A stretch of DNA of 64,000 bases from Vibrio echinoideorum (GTDB lineage: Bacteria > Pseudomonadota > Gammaproteobacteria > Enterobacterales > Vibrionaceae): the NCBI RefSeq assembly GCF_024347455.1, contig NZ_AP025483.1, positions 434,001-498,000 on the forward strand. Direction: 5' to 3'. Positions 51,651 through 62,138 of the stretch are shown piece after piece (position 1 is the stretch's first letter; the number at the start of each line of letters is the position of its first letter). The notes under the pieces are model-generated. The model made no database searches. It saw only the letters and a list, made by a program, of their open reading frames with translations, and was not told the origin of the DNA. Both the position numbers and the translations under genes were made by a program.

Positions 51651-52727
51651 ATGTCTAAGATCTTCGATTTTGTAAAACCTGGTGTGATTTCTGGCGATGA
51701 CGTACAGAAAGTATTTGAAGTAGCAAAAGCAAACAAATTTGCTCTACCTGCAGTAAACGTAATCAACACTGATACTATCAATGCTGTTCTTGAAGCTGCT
51801 GCTAAAGCTAAAGCTCCAGTTGTTGTTCAGTTCTCTAACGGTGGTGCTGGTTTCTTCGCTGGTAAAGGCGTTAAACTTGAAGGTCAAGGCGCGCAAATTC
51901 TTGGTGCTGTAGCTGGTGCAAAATACGTTCACGCAGTAGCTGAATCTTACGGTGTTCCAGTTATTCTTCATACTGACCACGCAGCTAAGAAACTTCTTCC
52001 ATGGATCGACGGTCTACTAGACGCTGGTGAAGAGTTCTTCGCACAAACTGGTAAGCCTCTATTCTCTTCTCACATGCTAGACCTTTCTGAAGAGTCTCTA
52101 GAAGAGAACATCGAAACATGTGCAGCTTACTTAGCTCGCATGGCTAAACTAAACATGACAATCGAGATTGAACTTGGTTGTACTGGTGGTGAAGAAGACG
52201 GCGTTGATAACTCTGATATGGACGCATCTGAGCTTTACACTTCTCCTGAAGATGTTGCATACGCATACGAGAAACTAAACGCAGTTAGCCCACGTTTCAC
52301 TATCGCAGCTTCTTTCGGTAACGTACACGGTGTTTACCAAGCGGGTAACGTTGTACTTACTCCAACTATCCTGCGTGATTCTCAAGCATACTGTGCTGAG
52401 AAGTTTGGCATTGCAGCTGACGCTCTTAACTTCGTATTCCACGGTGGTTCTGGTTCTTCTGAAGCAGAAATCCAAGAGTCTATCGGCTACGGTGTTATCA
52501 AAATGAACATCGATACTGATACTCAGTGGGCTTCATGGGATGGCGTTCGTACATACGAAGCTGAGAACCGTGATTTCCTACAAGGTCAAATCGGTAACCC
52601 AACTGGCGAAGCTGCGCCAAACAAGAAGTACTACGATCCACGCGTATGGCTACGTGCTGGCCAGTCTTCAATGGTTACTCGTCTTGAGAAAGCATTTGCT
52701 GACCTTAACGCTGTAGACGTACTATAA
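51651..52727 (+). CDS. fbaA: class II fructose-bisphosphate aldolase
   Basis: A 358-aa zinc aldolase of glycolysis and gluconeogenesis. Zinc ligands in VILHTDHAAKK, IEIELGCTGGEEDGVDN, the glycine loop FHGGSGSSEAEI and KMNIDTDTQWA are present. Highly expressed codon use. Confidence 0.97.
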   Translation: MSKIFDFVKPGVISGDDVQKVFEVAKANKFALPAVNVINTDTINAVLEAAAKAKAPVVVQFSNGGAGFFAGKGVKLEGQGAQILGAVAGAKYVHAVAESYGVPVILHTDHAAKKLLPWIDGLLDAGEEFFAQTGKPLFSSHMLDLSEESLEENIETCAAYLARMAKLNMTIEIELGCTGGEEDGVDNSDMDASELYTSPEDVAYAYEKLNAVSPRFTIAASFGNVHGVYQAGNVVLTPTILRDSQAYCAEKFGIAADALNFVFHGGSGSSEAEIQESIGYGVIKMNIDTDTQWASWDGVRTYEAENRDFLQGQIGNPTGEAAPNKKYYDPRVWLRAGQSSMVTRLEKAFADLNAVDVL

Positions 52728-52756
52728 TTCTTTGAATTAAGTACTCTTTAAGTTTT

Positions 52757-52786
52757 AAAAGCCCGCTCATTGAGCGGGCTTTTTTA
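52757..52786 (+). terminator. fbaA terminator
   Basis: AAAAGCCCGCTCA / TGAGCGGGCTTTTTT hairpin about 30 nt after fbaA. Confidence 0.92.
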
Positions 52787-53088
52787 TGTCTGATAAAAAC
52801 TTGTATTAAATATGTGAAAAACCTAGCCTACGGTGAATAAATTTCGTAGTCTTTTAGTTATCGGTATTTGTGTTTATTGGTAAGTTTTATTAATTCAAAA
52901 ACTTACATAAATATGGCTTTGCAATCTGTCAAAGATAGGATATCGTGCCGAAAAATTGAACTCGGTTCAGTTTATAAAAAGGACTTGGCTTTAATTTACT
53001 TTTAACACAATGACTTAACAGAAATAAAACTGTTTTTTGTCGTTGAGTAAGTTTGGCTTAAGGCAGTTTAGCTCATAGCATATTATAT
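52787..53088. other. noncoding gap upstream of mscS
   Basis: About 300 AT-rich bases that should contain the mscS promoter. No gene or RNA recognised. Confidence 0.5.
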
Positions 53089-53102
53089 AGAGGATGCACA
53101 TT

Positions 53103-53969
53103 ATGGCTGATAGTTCGACAGCGATTGAGACTCCAATTGTGGATGGTTTGTCTCACGCAGAGCAGTGGTTAACAAATAATTCAGATTTATTTATCCAATA
53201 TGGTGTAAATATTATCTCAGCACTGGTTATTCTATTTATTGGTAACCTGATTGTGAAAGCAGTAGCGAATAGTGTGTCTAAGGTTCTTCAGAAGAAGAAA
53301 ATGGACAGAGCGGTTGTGGAGTTTGTCCACGGTTTAGTTCGATATTTATTATTTGTTATTGTTTTGATTGCTGCTCTTGGTCGCCTTGGTGTTCAAACGG
53401 CATCAGTGGTTGCTGTTATTGGTGCGGCTGGTTTAGCGGTAGGTCTAGCACTTCAAGGTTCATTGTCTAACTTTGCTGCGGGTGTACTTATCGTTGCATT
53501 CCGTCCATTCAAGTCTGGTGACTACGTAGAGATTGGTGGTGTGGCAGGTTCGGTTGATTCAATTCAAATCTTCCAAACGGTTTTAACAACGCCAGACAAT
53601 AAGATGGTCGTAGTACCGAACGGTAGCGTTATTGGCAGCCCAATTACAAACTACTCACGTCATGATACGCGTCGTATTGATTTGATGATCGGTGTTTCTT
53701 ACAACGCTGATCTTCAGAAGACAAAAGCGCTACTGACTAAGATCTGTGAATCAGATGAACGAGTACTGAAAGAACCTGGTGTTCAAGTTGGTGTTCATAC
53801 ACTGGCTGACTCTTCAGTCAACTTTGTTGTTCGTCCATGGGTTAACACGGCCGACTACTGGAATGTATATTTCGATCTGATGCAAGCAATCAAAGAAGGC
53901 TTGGATGACGAAGGTATCGAAATTCCGTTCCCACAAATGGATGTACACATGAATAAAGTAGAAGTTTAA
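53103..53969 (+). CDS. mscS: small-conductance mechanosensitive channel
   Basis: A 288-aa MscS-family channel that releases solutes on osmotic downshock. Three N-terminal membrane segments (about 28-50, 68-88 and 94-125). The pore helix TM3 (VIGAAGLAVGLALQGSLSNF) has the typical Gly/Ala spacing. The cytoplasmic beta and alpha/beta domains follow. The ATG at 53103 is 8 nt after agagga. Confidence 0.96.
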   Translation: MADSSTAIETPIVDGLSHAEQWLTNNSDLFIQYGVNIISALVILFIGNLIVKAVANSVSKVLQKKKMDRAVVEFVHGLVRYLLFVIVLIAALGRLGVQTASVVAVIGAAGLAVGLALQGSLSNFAAGVLIVAFRPFKSGDYVEIGGVAGSVDSIQIFQTVLTTPDNKMVVVPNGSVIGSPITNYSRHDTRRIDLMIGVSYNADLQKTKALLTKICESDERVLKEPGVQVGVHTLADSSVNFVVRPWVNTADYWNVYFDLMQAIKEGLDDEGIEIPFPQMDVHMNKVEV

Positions 53970-54007
53970 TTTCTAGTTAGTTTTTATAGCTATAAGCTTT
54001 TATAAGG

Positions 54008-54041
54008 AAAGGCGGATAACTTAGGTTATCCGCCTTTTTTG
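54008..54041. terminator. bidirectional terminator mscS / argO
   Basis: AAAGGCGGATAAC / GTTATCCGCCTTTTTT hairpin between the convergent mscS and argO genes. Confidence 0.9.
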
Positions 54042-54067
54042 TTGGCTGCGTTTATTTTGAAGTCGGA

Positions 54068-54697
54068 TTACCAGTATTGTTCAATCAATCCGTTGGCAAG
54101 TACAAGTGCAATGGCAAACATCATTGTCGCTACAGCAATATCGATGCCTTTCTTAACATGTGGTTTAGAGAGTGTTGGACCTAATTTCGCAGCACCTAAT
54201 GACAAAGAATAAAACCATACGAATGAAGCTAAGATAGTGCCCATGGCAAAAGCAATTCTGTCACTACCTTCAAACTGCCCGCCAATTGAACCTAGGATAA
54301 CCACGGTATCCAAGTAGAGATGCGGGTTTAATACTGTTACAGCCAATGCACCTAAAACAACGGTACGCTTACCACGGGCCAGTATCTCACCTTGTGACTC
54401 GTCACTTGAGTGTGTTTTAAAAGCGCTGCGCAGAGACATCAGGCCATAGACTGTTAGAAAGGCAATACCGCCTAAGGTAACTGACGTTAGCAGTAATTCA
54501 TTTTGCGACAGGATCGCTCCGCCACCAAAAATACCTAATGAGATAAACAGAGTATCGAGTAGGCTGCAAATCGTAGCGGCCGTTAAATGGTGGTTGCGCT
54601 TTATCCCTTGATTTAGGACGTACGCATTTTGAGCGCCAATAGGGATTATCATACTTGCCCCTAGACCAAAACCTTGTAATAAAACCCAAAAATTCAT
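54068..54697 (-). CDS. argO: arginine exporter ArgO (LysE family)
   Basis: A 209-aa LysE/ArgO amino-acid exporter with about five to six membrane helices. The family start GFGLGASMIIPIGAQNAYVLNQG is clear. The ATG at 54697 has ggaggt 5 nt upstream. Divergent from argP, its usual activator in response to arginine or lysine level. Confidence 0.95.
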   Translation of the reverse strand: MNFWVLLQGFGLGASMIIPIGAQNAYVLNQGIKRNHHLTAATICSLLDTLFISLGIFGGGAILSQNELLLTSVTLGGIAFLTVYGLMSLRSAFKTHSSDESQGEILARGKRTVVLGALAVTVLNPHLYLDTVVILGSIGGQFEGSDRIAFAMGTILASFVWFYSLSLGAAKLGPTLSKPHVKKGIDIAVATMMFAIALVLANGLIEQYW

Positions 54698-54839
54698 TTT
54701 AACCTCCACTTATTTAACGATATTTACGTGCGATATGACGAAGATACCCTCGCCCTTTCAATAAGTATAATTAATGATTTTAATCTATTATTAGAGTTGC
54801 TAATGTGGTGGGTAGTCAGGTCAAAAAGGAAGTAAATTG

Positions 54840-55736
54840 ATGCGTGGATTGGATTACAAATGGATAGAAGCACTGGATGCCGTGGTAAAACAACGCAGCT
54901 TTGAAAGAGCTGCTGAGCAGTTATATATCTCCCAATCGGCGGTGTCTCAGCGTATCAAGCAGCTCGAAAAATGGTTAGCTCAGCCAGCTCTGGTGAGAGA
55001 AAACCCGCCAAGACCAACACCAGCGGGAAAAAAACTGTTGGGTTTGTATCGTCGAGTGCGTTTACTAGAACATGAACTTGTCCCTGAGCTCATGAATGAA
55101 GAGGGCTCTCAGCCTTTATCGATCTCGGTAGCAACCAACGCTGATAGTTTAGCAACTTGGTTGTTACCGGCGTTATCTAATGTGATGAAGTCTCGCCAAG
55201 TTGAATTGAATCTTGTCATTCATGGCGAGTCGAGAACCATAGATAAGATCAAAAGCGGTGAGGTTGCCGGGGCGATCAGTTTAGAGTCTCAAGCTATTCC
55301 GGGTTGCAGTGCTGATTATCTTGGTAGGATGGATTATGTCTGTGTAGCTAGTCCTGATTTCCACGAGCGTTATTTTTCTGAGGGCGTAAATTATTCGACC
55401 CTGAGCAAAGCACCAGCCGTTTCATATGATCAATACGATGATCTGCATAAGAAGTTTTTACATGATCACTTTAACATGCCTAGAGATAGCGTGATCAATC
55501 ATACGGTTGGTAGTTCTGAAGCCTTTGTTCGCTTAGCGTTGTCGGGCGTTGCTTACTGTTTGATCCCTCGATTACAGATTGTTGAGGAGCTTGAGTCCGG
55601 TGCGCTGATTGATATTACTCCTGGCTTCCTATTGTCTTACGGCATCTATTGGCATCATTGGCAACTAGAAAGCGGGGTACTGAAAGAGATATCTCAAGCG
55701 ATATTGAATTATGCTCACAATCACTTACCTCAGTAA
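54840..55736 (+). CDS. argP: LysR-type regulator ArgP
   Basis: A 298-aa LysR regulator. An N-terminal winged helix-turn-helix ([20 protein letters not shown]) is followed by an effector-binding domain. The sequence is close to ArgP/IciA, which activates argO. The ATG at 54840 is preferred over the TTG directly before it; aagga lies 9 nt upstream. Divergent gene pair with argO supports the assignment. Confidence 0.94.
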   Translation: MRGLDYKWIEALDAVVKQRSFERAAEQLYISQSAVSQRIKQLEKWLAQPALVRENPPRPTPAGKKLLGLYRRVRLLEHELVPELMNEEGSQPLSISVATNADSLATWLLPALSNVMKSRQVELNLVIHGESRTIDKIKSGEVAGAISLESQAIPGCSADYLGRMDYVCVASPDFHERYFSEGVNYSTLSKAPAVSYDQYDDLHKKFLHDHFNMPRDSVINHTVGSSEAFVRLALSGVAYCLIPRLQIVEELESGALIDITPGFLLSYGIYWHHWQLESGVLKEISQAILNYAHNHLPQ

Positions 55737-55846
55737 GCTGTTGGTTTTTGCAGCGTCAAAGTTGTGTTAGAAGTCCTATCACGGGATTGGTTATGTGACA
55801 AATTGCTCTATGATAAAAGGATATTTGTTCAGCATAGGTCTACCTA

Positions 55847-56560
55847 ATGAAGTTTGTACCAAAGATGTTAGCAACGTCTCTTACTCTTACTGCAGCACTG
55901 AGTGCCGTGAGTTTTCCGTCATTGGCTAACTCACCATCTTTTCCGCATATCTCAACGACAGGCTATGGTGAAGTGATCGCAACACCAGATATGGCTACAT
56001 TTTCTGTTAGAGTCGTGGAATCTACAATGACTGCTGAACAGGCTAAAAATACCGTTGATAAAGTGGTCACTGGGTTTCTCAACAAGTTGCATCAAGCTGG
56101 CGTAGATGAGGCAAGTGTCCACAGTTCGAACCTCTATTTGTCTCCTCAGTACCATTACCCTAAAGATGGTAAACCTGAGCTGGTGGGCTATAGAGCTTCA
56201 CGTAATGTGACCGTTCAAGTAAATGAGTTAGCGAATCTAAATGAGTATATGGATATTGCTATCGGACAAGGTATTAACCAAATCGATAATATTCAGCTTC
56301 AAGTTCGCGACCAAGCTAAGTATCAAGAGCAAGCGCGCTTGGAAGCCATAAAGGATGCTCGATCGAAAGCTAAGTCATTAGCTGGCGGTTTTGAGCGTGA
56401 GTTAGGTGATGTCTGGCGCGTGGATTACAACGCACAATCTTCTCAGCCTGTATTGATGCGTTCAATGGCGATGGATGCGAGAACCGAGTCGAATTCTTAT
56501 GAAGATTCAACGATCACCATTCGTGATCGAGTGAATGTGATCTACCAACTAGAAGAGTAG
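55847..56560 (+). CDS. SIMPL domain periplasmic protein (YggE-like)
   Basis: A 237-aa exported protein. The signal peptide ends near SFPSLANS (about residue 27). The SIMPL/DUF541 domain follows (TTGYGEVIATPDMATFSV, YRASRNVTVQV, ARLEAIKDARSKAKSLAG). In E. coli YggE is linked to oxidative-stress defence; its biochemical role is unknown. Confidence 0.93.
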   Translation: MKFVPKMLATSLTLTAALSAVSFPSLANSPSFPHISTTGYGEVIATPDMATFSVRVVESTMTAEQAKNTVDKVVTGFLNKLHQAGVDEASVHSSNLYLSPQYHYPKDGKPELVGYRASRNVTVQVNELANLNEYMDIAIGQGINQIDNIQLQVRDQAKYQEQARLEAIKDARSKAKSLAGGFERELGDVWRVDYNAQSSQPVLMRSMAMDARTESNSYEDSTITIRDRVNVIYQLEE

Positions 56561-56623
56561 TGAACATACCTTTGGAAGATACTAGATCATCATGATCTAT
56601 TTACCTACAGTAGGCCAAATACT

Positions 56624-56654
56624 AAAAAGGCTCTCATTACGAGAGCCTTTTCTA
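56624..56654. terminator. bidirectional terminator yggE-like / serA
   Basis: AAAAGGCTCTC / GAGAGCCTTTT hairpin with a 5-nt loop between convergent genes. Confidence 0.9.
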
Positions 56655-56680
56655 TTTTTACTTATGATCTAATTCGATGA

Positions 56681-57910
56681 TTAGTGAAGTAGACGAGCAC
56701 GAATTGTGCCTTCGATCTCTTTCAGTTTAAGCAGAGCTTCTTCTGAACGATTCGCTTCCACGTCGATAACCACATAACCCATATCTGCTGCAGTTTGTAA
56801 GTACTGACCTGCAATGTTAATCCCTTCCTCTGCGAAGATGGTGTTGATCTGAGTTAGGATGCCTGGGCGGTTTTCGTGAATGTGCAGCAGGCGAGAAGCA
56901 CCTGTATGCAGTGGTAATGATACTTCTGGGAAGTTAACACTTGATAGCGTTGAGCCATTATCAGAGTATTTTGCAAGCTTACCTGCTACTTCAACACCGA
57001 TGTTCTCTTGTGCTTCTTGAGTTGAACCACCCACGTGAGGCGTTAGGATCACGTTATCGAACTGCATCAATGGTGACTCAAATGGGTCAGCATTGGTTTT
57101 TGGTTCCGTTGGGAATACATCGATTGCTGCACCTGAAAGGTGACCAGAATCTAGAGCGCCGCACAGAGCTGGAATATCGACTACCGTGCCACGCGCTGCA
57201 TTGATAAAGATAGAACCAGGCTTCATGCGTTCAAATTCTTCTTTGCCCATCATGTTCTTAGTTTCATTGGTCTCAGGAACGTGCAAAGAGATTACATCAC
57301 ATTTGTTGAGCAAATCAGTCATCGTATGAACTTGAGTTGCGTTACCCAGAGAAAGCTTGTTCTCGATATCGTAGAAGTAAACTCGCATACCAAGGTTCTC
57401 TGCAATAATACCCAACTGAGTACCAATATGACCGTAACCAATAATACCTAAACGCTTGCCACGAGCTTCGTTTGAGTTATCTGCACTCTTTTTCCAAATG
57501 CCACGGTGAGCAAGTGCGTTCTTTTCAGGAATGCCACGTAATAGCAGTAGCACCTGACCAAGAACGAGCTCTGCAACACTTCGAGTGTTTGAAAACGGCG
57601 CGTTGAAAACAGGGATACCACGTTTTGCTGCCGCTTGAAGATTTACTTGGTTAGTACCAATACAGAAACAGCCGACTGCAACTAGCTTTTCAGCAGCATC
57701 AATAACTTCTTGGGAGATGTTTGTGCGAGAACGGATACCAATGAAGTGAGCATCTTTAACGGCTTCAAGAAGTTCATCTTCAGGTAGCGAGCCTTTATGG
57801 TACTCAATGTTTGTGTAACCAGCGGCTTGTAGAACTTCTACAGAAGAAGGGTGAAGACCTTCTAGAAGTAGAATCTTAATCTTTTCTTTTTCCAGTGAAA
57901 CTTTAGCCAT
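56681..57910 (-). CDS. serA: D-3-phosphoglycerate dehydrogenase
   Basis: A 409-aa enzyme for the first step of serine synthesis. A substrate domain, NAD site GIIGYGHIGTQLG, catalytic His region LTPHVGGSTQEAQENIG and C-terminal ACT domain (HENRPGILTQINTIF) for serine feedback are all present. The ATG at 57910 has aagga upstream and gives the E. coli-like length. Confidence 0.97.
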   Translation of the reverse strand: MAKVSLEKEKIKILLLEGLHPSSVEVLQAAGYTNIEYHKGSLPEDELLEAVKDAHFIGIRSRTNISQEVIDAAEKLVAVGCFCIGTNQVNLQAAAKRGIPVFNAPFSNTRSVAELVLGQVLLLLRGIPEKNALAHRGIWKKSADNSNEARGKRLGIIGYGHIGTQLGIIAENLGMRVYFYDIENKLSLGNATQVHTMTDLLNKCDVISLHVPETNETKNMMGKEEFERMKPGSIFINAARGTVVDIPALCGALDSGHLSGAAIDVFPTEPKTNADPFESPLMQFDNVILTPHVGGSTQEAQENIGVEVAGKLAKYSDNGSTLSSVNFPEVSLPLHTGASRLLHIHENRPGILTQINTIFAEEGINIAGQYLQTAADMGYVVIDVEANRSEEALLKLKEIEGTIRARLLH

Positions 57911-58105
57911 TGTTCTCGTCCTTAAAATGGAAAGGTTGGGCAAATGCGGCGCACGTGCTACAAAATGGCTGAAAGGGGAACAAATTCACCACTTTGTCAG
58001 GAGACAAACGTTTTCCCTGTGCGTCTTCTGAACAATAAAGTAACAAAAAAAAAATGTTTTGGGTAAGAAAATTACGGAATAAGACATAATTTTACAGGCA
58101 AAAAG

Positions 58106-58134
58106 CAAAAAAAACGGCGCCCTTGGGCACCGTA
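58106..58134 (-). terminator. rpiA terminator
   Basis: ACGGTGCCC-aa-GGGCGCCGT with a long T-run on the minus strand, about 40 nt after rpiA. Confidence 0.88.
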
Positions 58135-58171
58135 TGTAATGAAGTAACAGAAAAACTCAATCTTCTATTAT

Positions 58172-58828
58172 TTATTCTTCAATTTTTGCACCTTCAGGCG
58201 TGCCTGTGATAACCACATCAGCACCACGGTGAGCAAATAAACCAACCGTCACTACACCAGCGAGACTATTGATGATGTCTTCTAGCTGTTTTGGATTTTC
58301 GATAGCCATACCGTAAACATCTAAGATTACGTTACCGTTATCAGTGGTGCAGCCTTCGCGGTAAACTGGGTCACCACCAAGTTTTACCAGTTCACGAGCA
58401 ACGTATGAGCGTGCCATAGGGATAACTTCAACAGGCAGTGGGAATTTACCCAACACATCAACTGCTTTCGTACCATCAACGATACAAATAAACTTGTCTG
58501 AGATAGCGGCAACGATTTTTTCACGGGTCAAAGCAGCACCACCGCCTTTGATCATATCGCGTGAACCGTTAATCTCATCTGCGCCATCAACATAGATGTC
58601 TAACTTGAACACGTCGTTGCATTCAAACACTTTGATTTCTAGCGCTTCTAGTTTTTCAGTAGAAGCGACAGAGCTTGAAACCGCACCTTTGATTTTGTCT
58701 TTCATTGTGCCAAGTGCGTCGATGAAGTGATTTACTGTTGAGCCAGTACCTACACCTACAATGCTGCCTTCTTCAACATATTGAAGTGCTGCCCAGCCAG
58801 CTGCTTTTTTCATTTCATCTTGAGTCAT
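58172..58828 (-). CDS. rpiA: ribose-5-phosphate isomerase A
   Basis: A 218-aa pentose phosphate isomerase. The phosphate loop [12 protein letters not shown], the active-site VDGADEI and [11 protein letters not shown] are present. Upstream of serA, as in E. coli. Confidence 0.97.
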   Translation of the reverse strand: MTQDEMKKAAGWAALQYVEEGSIVGVGTGSTVNHFIDALGTMKDKIKGAVSSSVASTEKLEALEIKVFECNDVFKLDIYVDGADEINGSRDMIKGGGAALTREKIVAAISDKFICIVDGTKAVDVLGKFPLPVEVIPMARSYVARELVKLGGDPVYREGCTTDNGNVILDVYGMAIENPKQLEDIINSLAGVVTVGLFAHRGADVVITGTPEGAKIEE

Positions 58829-58930
58829 GCCATTCTCCTGAATAAGGTCGTGCGCTTTGAATTAATCGTTCGCGTATTGAAGTTAACGTTTGGATATCGA
58901 GGTTAACGTTTGCGGCGCGATTATAGCGCT

Positions 58931-59530
58931 TTAATGGTTGTTTTCCCATTGCCAAGTCTTACTCGGAGTCACGATTTTAGGTAACGGAATGTCCCATTCT
59001 TCAGTTGGCAGTGTATCGACATGCTGGCAATCATGAGCCAAACCAATTGGCGTTGCGCCTTTGCCAGTCTCAAACCATCGAGCCAAAGTGCGATCGTAAT
59101 AACCGCCGCCCATGCCTAAGCGATGACCTTGAGAGTCAAAGCCAACCAGTGGTGTGAGAATCAGGTCGAGTTGTTGACATGGTTTGACGAGCATTTGATT
59201 CAGCTGAGGTTCAACGATTCCGTACTTATTAAAAACAGTGGGTGTGGTTGGAGAGTAATGTAGAAACAGCAGATGTCCGGCAGAGAAGGGGTGCAATACC
59301 GGTAAATAAGTTTGTTTACCTTGCGCCCATAACCATTCGATCAGAGGTTGAGTATCGAGTTCACCATCAATAGAGATATAGAGTGCAATATGCTGAGCCA
59401 GCTGGATCTCTTTGAGTTGAGTGAACTGCTGGACTAAATCTAAACCGGATTGAGTTTGTTGGTCACCAGATAAGGCATTACGTTTGATACGGATCTGTTT
59501 GCGAAATTCGCTGCGTGTGAGCGTCTTCAT
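58931..59530 (-). CDS. fau: 5-formyltetrahydrofolate cyclo-ligase
   Basis: A 199-aa ATP-dependent enzyme (YgfA/Fau family) converting 5-formyl-THF to 5,10-methenyl-THF. The C-terminal GMGGGYYDRTL signature and LTPLVGFDSQGHRLGMG are present. The ATG at 59530 (MKTLTRSEF) follows the 6S RNA gene directly; a longer frame would run into 6S. No clear ribosome site, as often in the ssrS-fau transcript. Confidence 0.94.
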   Translation of the reverse strand: MKTLTRSEFRKQIRIKRNALSGDQQTQSGLDLVQQFTQLKEIQLAQHIALYISIDGELDTQPLIEWLWAQGKQTYLPVLHPFSAGHLLFLHYSPTTPTVFNKYGIVEPQLNQMLVKPCQQLDLILTPLVGFDSQGHRLGMGGGYYDRTLARWFETGKGATPIGLAHDCQHVDTLPTEEWDIPLPKIVTPSKTWQWENNH

Positions 59531-59537
59531 AAGAAGG

Positions 59538-59718
59538 GATACCCCAAAGTGCCGTTGAGAATAGATGGCCCTTGAACCAGCGAGTTCAAGGCGGATCAGC
59601 AATGATTACCGTAGGCTTCTCGGCGGACCGAGCATGCTCAATAGCACTCAAGTACTAACCCTTAGGGATTGCTTATCGGCTCGGGGACGTGAATCCTCTG
59701 ACAAACACTCCAGGGTAA
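59538..59718 (-). ncRNA. ssrS: 6S RNA
   Basis: A regulatory RNA that binds sigma70 RNA polymerase in stationary phase. It lies between zapA and fau as in most gamma-proteobacteria. Minus-strand signatures: ccccgagccgat, gagcatgctcggtcc followed by gagaagcc, and ccttgaac...gttcaaggg. The ends CCCTGGAGTG and CACTTTGGGG pair to form the closing stem, leaving the large central bubble. Ends placed by this stem, good to about 5 nt. Confidence 0.93.
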
Positions 59719-59730
59719 ATTTTGTGTACG

Positions 59731-60039
59731 CTATTGCTGTCCGTGCTTAACTTTACTGAGGACATCTGAAAGTGATGTCGTGAGCTGTTCCATTCGCTCG
59801 GTCAGTGCGTTTTGTTCGTCGTTTGCTTCAAACTTCTTAGTTTGTAATTCGTAGCAAATATTCAGAGCTGCGATCGTTAGCAGCTTCACTTCATTGGTTA
59901 CCTTAGTACGTTCAGCCATCTCTTTCAATCGATTATCAAGATCGGCCGCCGCTGCAATCAATGACTCCTCTTGCCCTGGGGGACAATTCACTCGAGTCAG
60001 TTTTCCTAATATTTCAACGTCTACCGCTTGATTACTCAT
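59731..60039 (-). CDS. zapA: cell division protein ZapA
   Basis: A 102-aa FtsZ-ring-associated protein that promotes protofilament bundling. An N-terminal VDVEILGKLTRVNCPPGQEE domain is followed by a long C-terminal coiled coil (about 60-98). Directly upstream of 6S RNA, the conserved zapA-ssrS-fau order. Confidence 0.95.
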   Translation of the reverse strand: MSNQAVDVEILGKLTRVNCPPGQEESLIAAAADLDNRLKEMAERTKVTNEVKLLTIAALNICYELQTKKFEANDEQNALTERMEQLTTSLSDVLSKVKHGQQ

Positions 60040-60347
60040 GATGGATGAACTCTTTTACGCGCTATTTTAAGGCTATTACACTTTATCATTTTTTGAGAAA
60101 CAAAAAGTGCAAGTACCGATGAGGAAGCAATCTCCTCTGAGGGAGAAACTATAGGTAAACCGCTATTAAGATTCAAGCTTTTCAGAGTGACTGTTTGTAA
60201 ATGAGAGCTTGAGCACACAGTAATTCAGCAAATTGAACAATTGGTAGTCAGTCATCCTTCAATTGCTTGGGATCGACGCTTACCAGAATTAGGGTGAAGT
60301 GGTACGATTATACTATCGATATAAAGAATAACTGAGCGAGCTATCTG
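60040..60347. other. zapA / ygfB divergent intergenic region
   Basis: About 308 bases holding the promoters of zapA-ssrS (minus) and ygfB (plus). No gene seen. Confidence 0.5.
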
Positions 60348-60923
60348 ATGAGCGAAACGACTTTACCTGACTACCTAACGGTTGCGACTGAACTTCAATC
60401 GGCAAGCCTAGCCGTAAATCCTGCTGAGATGCATGGTTTATTAACGGGTATGTTGAGCGGAGGCTTAAACCTAGCAGATAAAAGCTGGCAACCACTGATC
60501 TTTGATTACACCAATGAAGGTATGGGCTGGCCAGATCGCGCATTAACGCTTGCGGAAGCAACGCTAAAAGTAACGACCAGCGAAATCACAGGTTCAGGCA
60601 TGGAACTGTCTATGTTGTTGCCTGACGAAGACGCAAGCGCAAGCTTGTTTGATCTTGCGGACGGTGTGTCTGATTGGATTAACCACTTTATTTCTGGCTT
60701 AGGCTTGGTTGGCGCTCAATTGAATAAAGCGTCTGACGGTACCAAAGAAGCTTTGGCTGATCTTGAAGAGATGGCAAAACTGGGTATCGATGAAGAAGAT
60801 GATATGGAAGAGCAAGCGCAGCTTCTAGAGCACGTTATTGAACACGTAAAAGCGTGTGCACTAACCATTCATGCTGAATTCGGTGCACGCCCATCTGAAG
60901 ATGCGGCTCCAACCATTCATTAA
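60348..60923 (+). CDS. ygfB: YgfB/UPF0149 family protein
   Basis: A 191-aa YecA/UPF0149-type protein. [14 protein letters not shown] and the C-terminal acidic helix region fit YgfB. First gene of the ygfB-ubiH-ubiI cluster; pepP, which sits between ygfB and ubiH in E. coli, is absent here. Confidence 0.92.
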   Translation: MSETTLPDYLTVATELQSASLAVNPAEMHGLLTGMLSGGLNLADKSWQPLIFDYTNEGMGWPDRALTLAEATLKVTTSEITGSGMELSMLLPDEDASASLFDLADGVSDWINHFISGLGLVGAQLNKASDGTKEALADLEEMAKLGIDEEDDMEEQAQLLEHVIEHVKACALTIHAEFGARPSEDAAPTIH

Positions 60924-60947
60924 TCCGCTTGTCGGTTTGAGGTTATG

Positions 60948-62126
60948 ATGGCTCAGTATGATGTTGTAATTGCTGGTGGCGCAATGGCGGGGGCGACCTT
61001 AGCCCTTGCTCTTAATCACCTCAGTCAAGGTTCGCTGTCGATAGCGGTAGTAGAGCCTTATCAGGTTGATCGTCAAGCTCACCCTGGTTTTGATTCTCGT
61101 TCGATTGCTTTGTCTTATGGCACGGTGCAGATCCTCGATTCTTTGCACCTTTGGCAATCTATCGCTCCGGTAGCGACCCCAATTAAAGATATCCATGTAT
61201 CGGATAGAGGGCATGCCGGGATGACGGACATCTACAGTGAAGAGCTTGCTGTTGATGCGCTTGGCTATGTGGTGGAGTTGGCGGATGTCGGTCTAATCTA
61301 TCAGCAAAAGCTTGAATCTGAAGCCGCAATTACGATGCTTTGCCCTGAATCTGTCAGTAAAGTGGTATGTGATGAATCGTTAACGACGATTGAGCTAACA
61401 AGTGGGCAAACAGTAACAACTAAGTTATTGGTTGCCGCTGACGGGGCTATCTCTACCTGTTGTCAGCAACTCAATATCTCATTGAGTGAACATGACTTTG
61501 ACCAAGTTGCGGTGATTGCCAACATCGTGGCGAGTGAACCGCATCAAGGTCGAGCGTTTGAGCGTTTTACTCATCATGGGCCAGTCGCTCTATTGCCGAT
61601 GAGTGGTAACCGTTTGTCTTTGGTTTGGTGTTTGTCGCCGGAGCAAGCGCAAAAAGTGATGACCCTAAACGACAACGAATTTATTGAGCAACTGCAGAGT
61701 GACTTTGGTTGGCGACTAGGCCGATTAGAGAAGGTAGGCAAGCGTGCGAGTTATCCATTGATTCTTCGTCATCGTCAGCAGAATATTTCTCATCGCTTTG
61801 CGATTGTAGGCAATGCCGCTCAAACGCTTCACCCTATTGCGGGACAAGGCTTTAACCTCGGTATTCGTGACGTCGCTTCATTAGCTGAAGAGCTGTGTAC
61901 TCAATTGGATGACGTGGGTCGTTATACTGGTCTTGTTAACTTTAGAAAGCGTAGAGAACAAGACAGAGAAACCACGATTACGCTGACATCAAGCTTAGTC
62001 CACCTGTTTTCAAACGATTTTTTGACCGCTCGTATTGGGCGTAATCTTGGGTTAGCTGTCATCGATAACCTCCCACCCCTTAAAGGTCCACTTTTGCGTC
62101 ATACGCTTGGCCTAGTAGAAAGATAA
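60948..62126 (+). CDS. ubiH: 2-octaprenyl-6-methoxyphenol hydroxylase
   Basis: A 392-aa FAD monooxygenase of aerobic ubiquinone synthesis. An N-terminal FAD site (VVIAGGAMAGATLALAL) and the C-terminal IVGNAAQTLHPIAGQGFNLG are UbiH-type. The ATG at 60948 is chosen over the one at 60945 because of its spacing from TGAGGT. Followed after 12 nt by ubiI. Confidence 0.93.
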   Translation: MAQYDVVIAGGAMAGATLALALNHLSQGSLSIAVVEPYQVDRQAHPGFDSRSIALSYGTVQILDSLHLWQSIAPVATPIKDIHVSDRGHAGMTDIYSEELAVDALGYVVELADVGLIYQQKLESEAAITMLCPESVSKVVCDESLTTIELTSGQTVTTKLLVAADGAISTCCQQLNISLSEHDFDQVAVIANIVASEPHQGRAFERFTHHGPVALLPMSGNRLSLVWCLSPEQAQKVMTLNDNEFIEQLQSDFGWRLGRLEKVGKRASYPLILRHRQQNISHRFAIVGNAAQTLHPIAGQGFNLGIRDVASLAEELCTQLDDVGRYTGLVNFRKRREQDRETTITLTSSLVHLFSNDFLTARIGRNLGLAVIDNLPPLKGPLLRHTLGLVER

Positions 62127-62138
62127 GGTAGAAAAATA

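Noticed and set aside
60924..60944. Absence of pepP between ygfB and ubiH
   Set aside because: Different from E. coli, but no remnant is present and this may be the normal order in vibrios; not evidence of a deletion.
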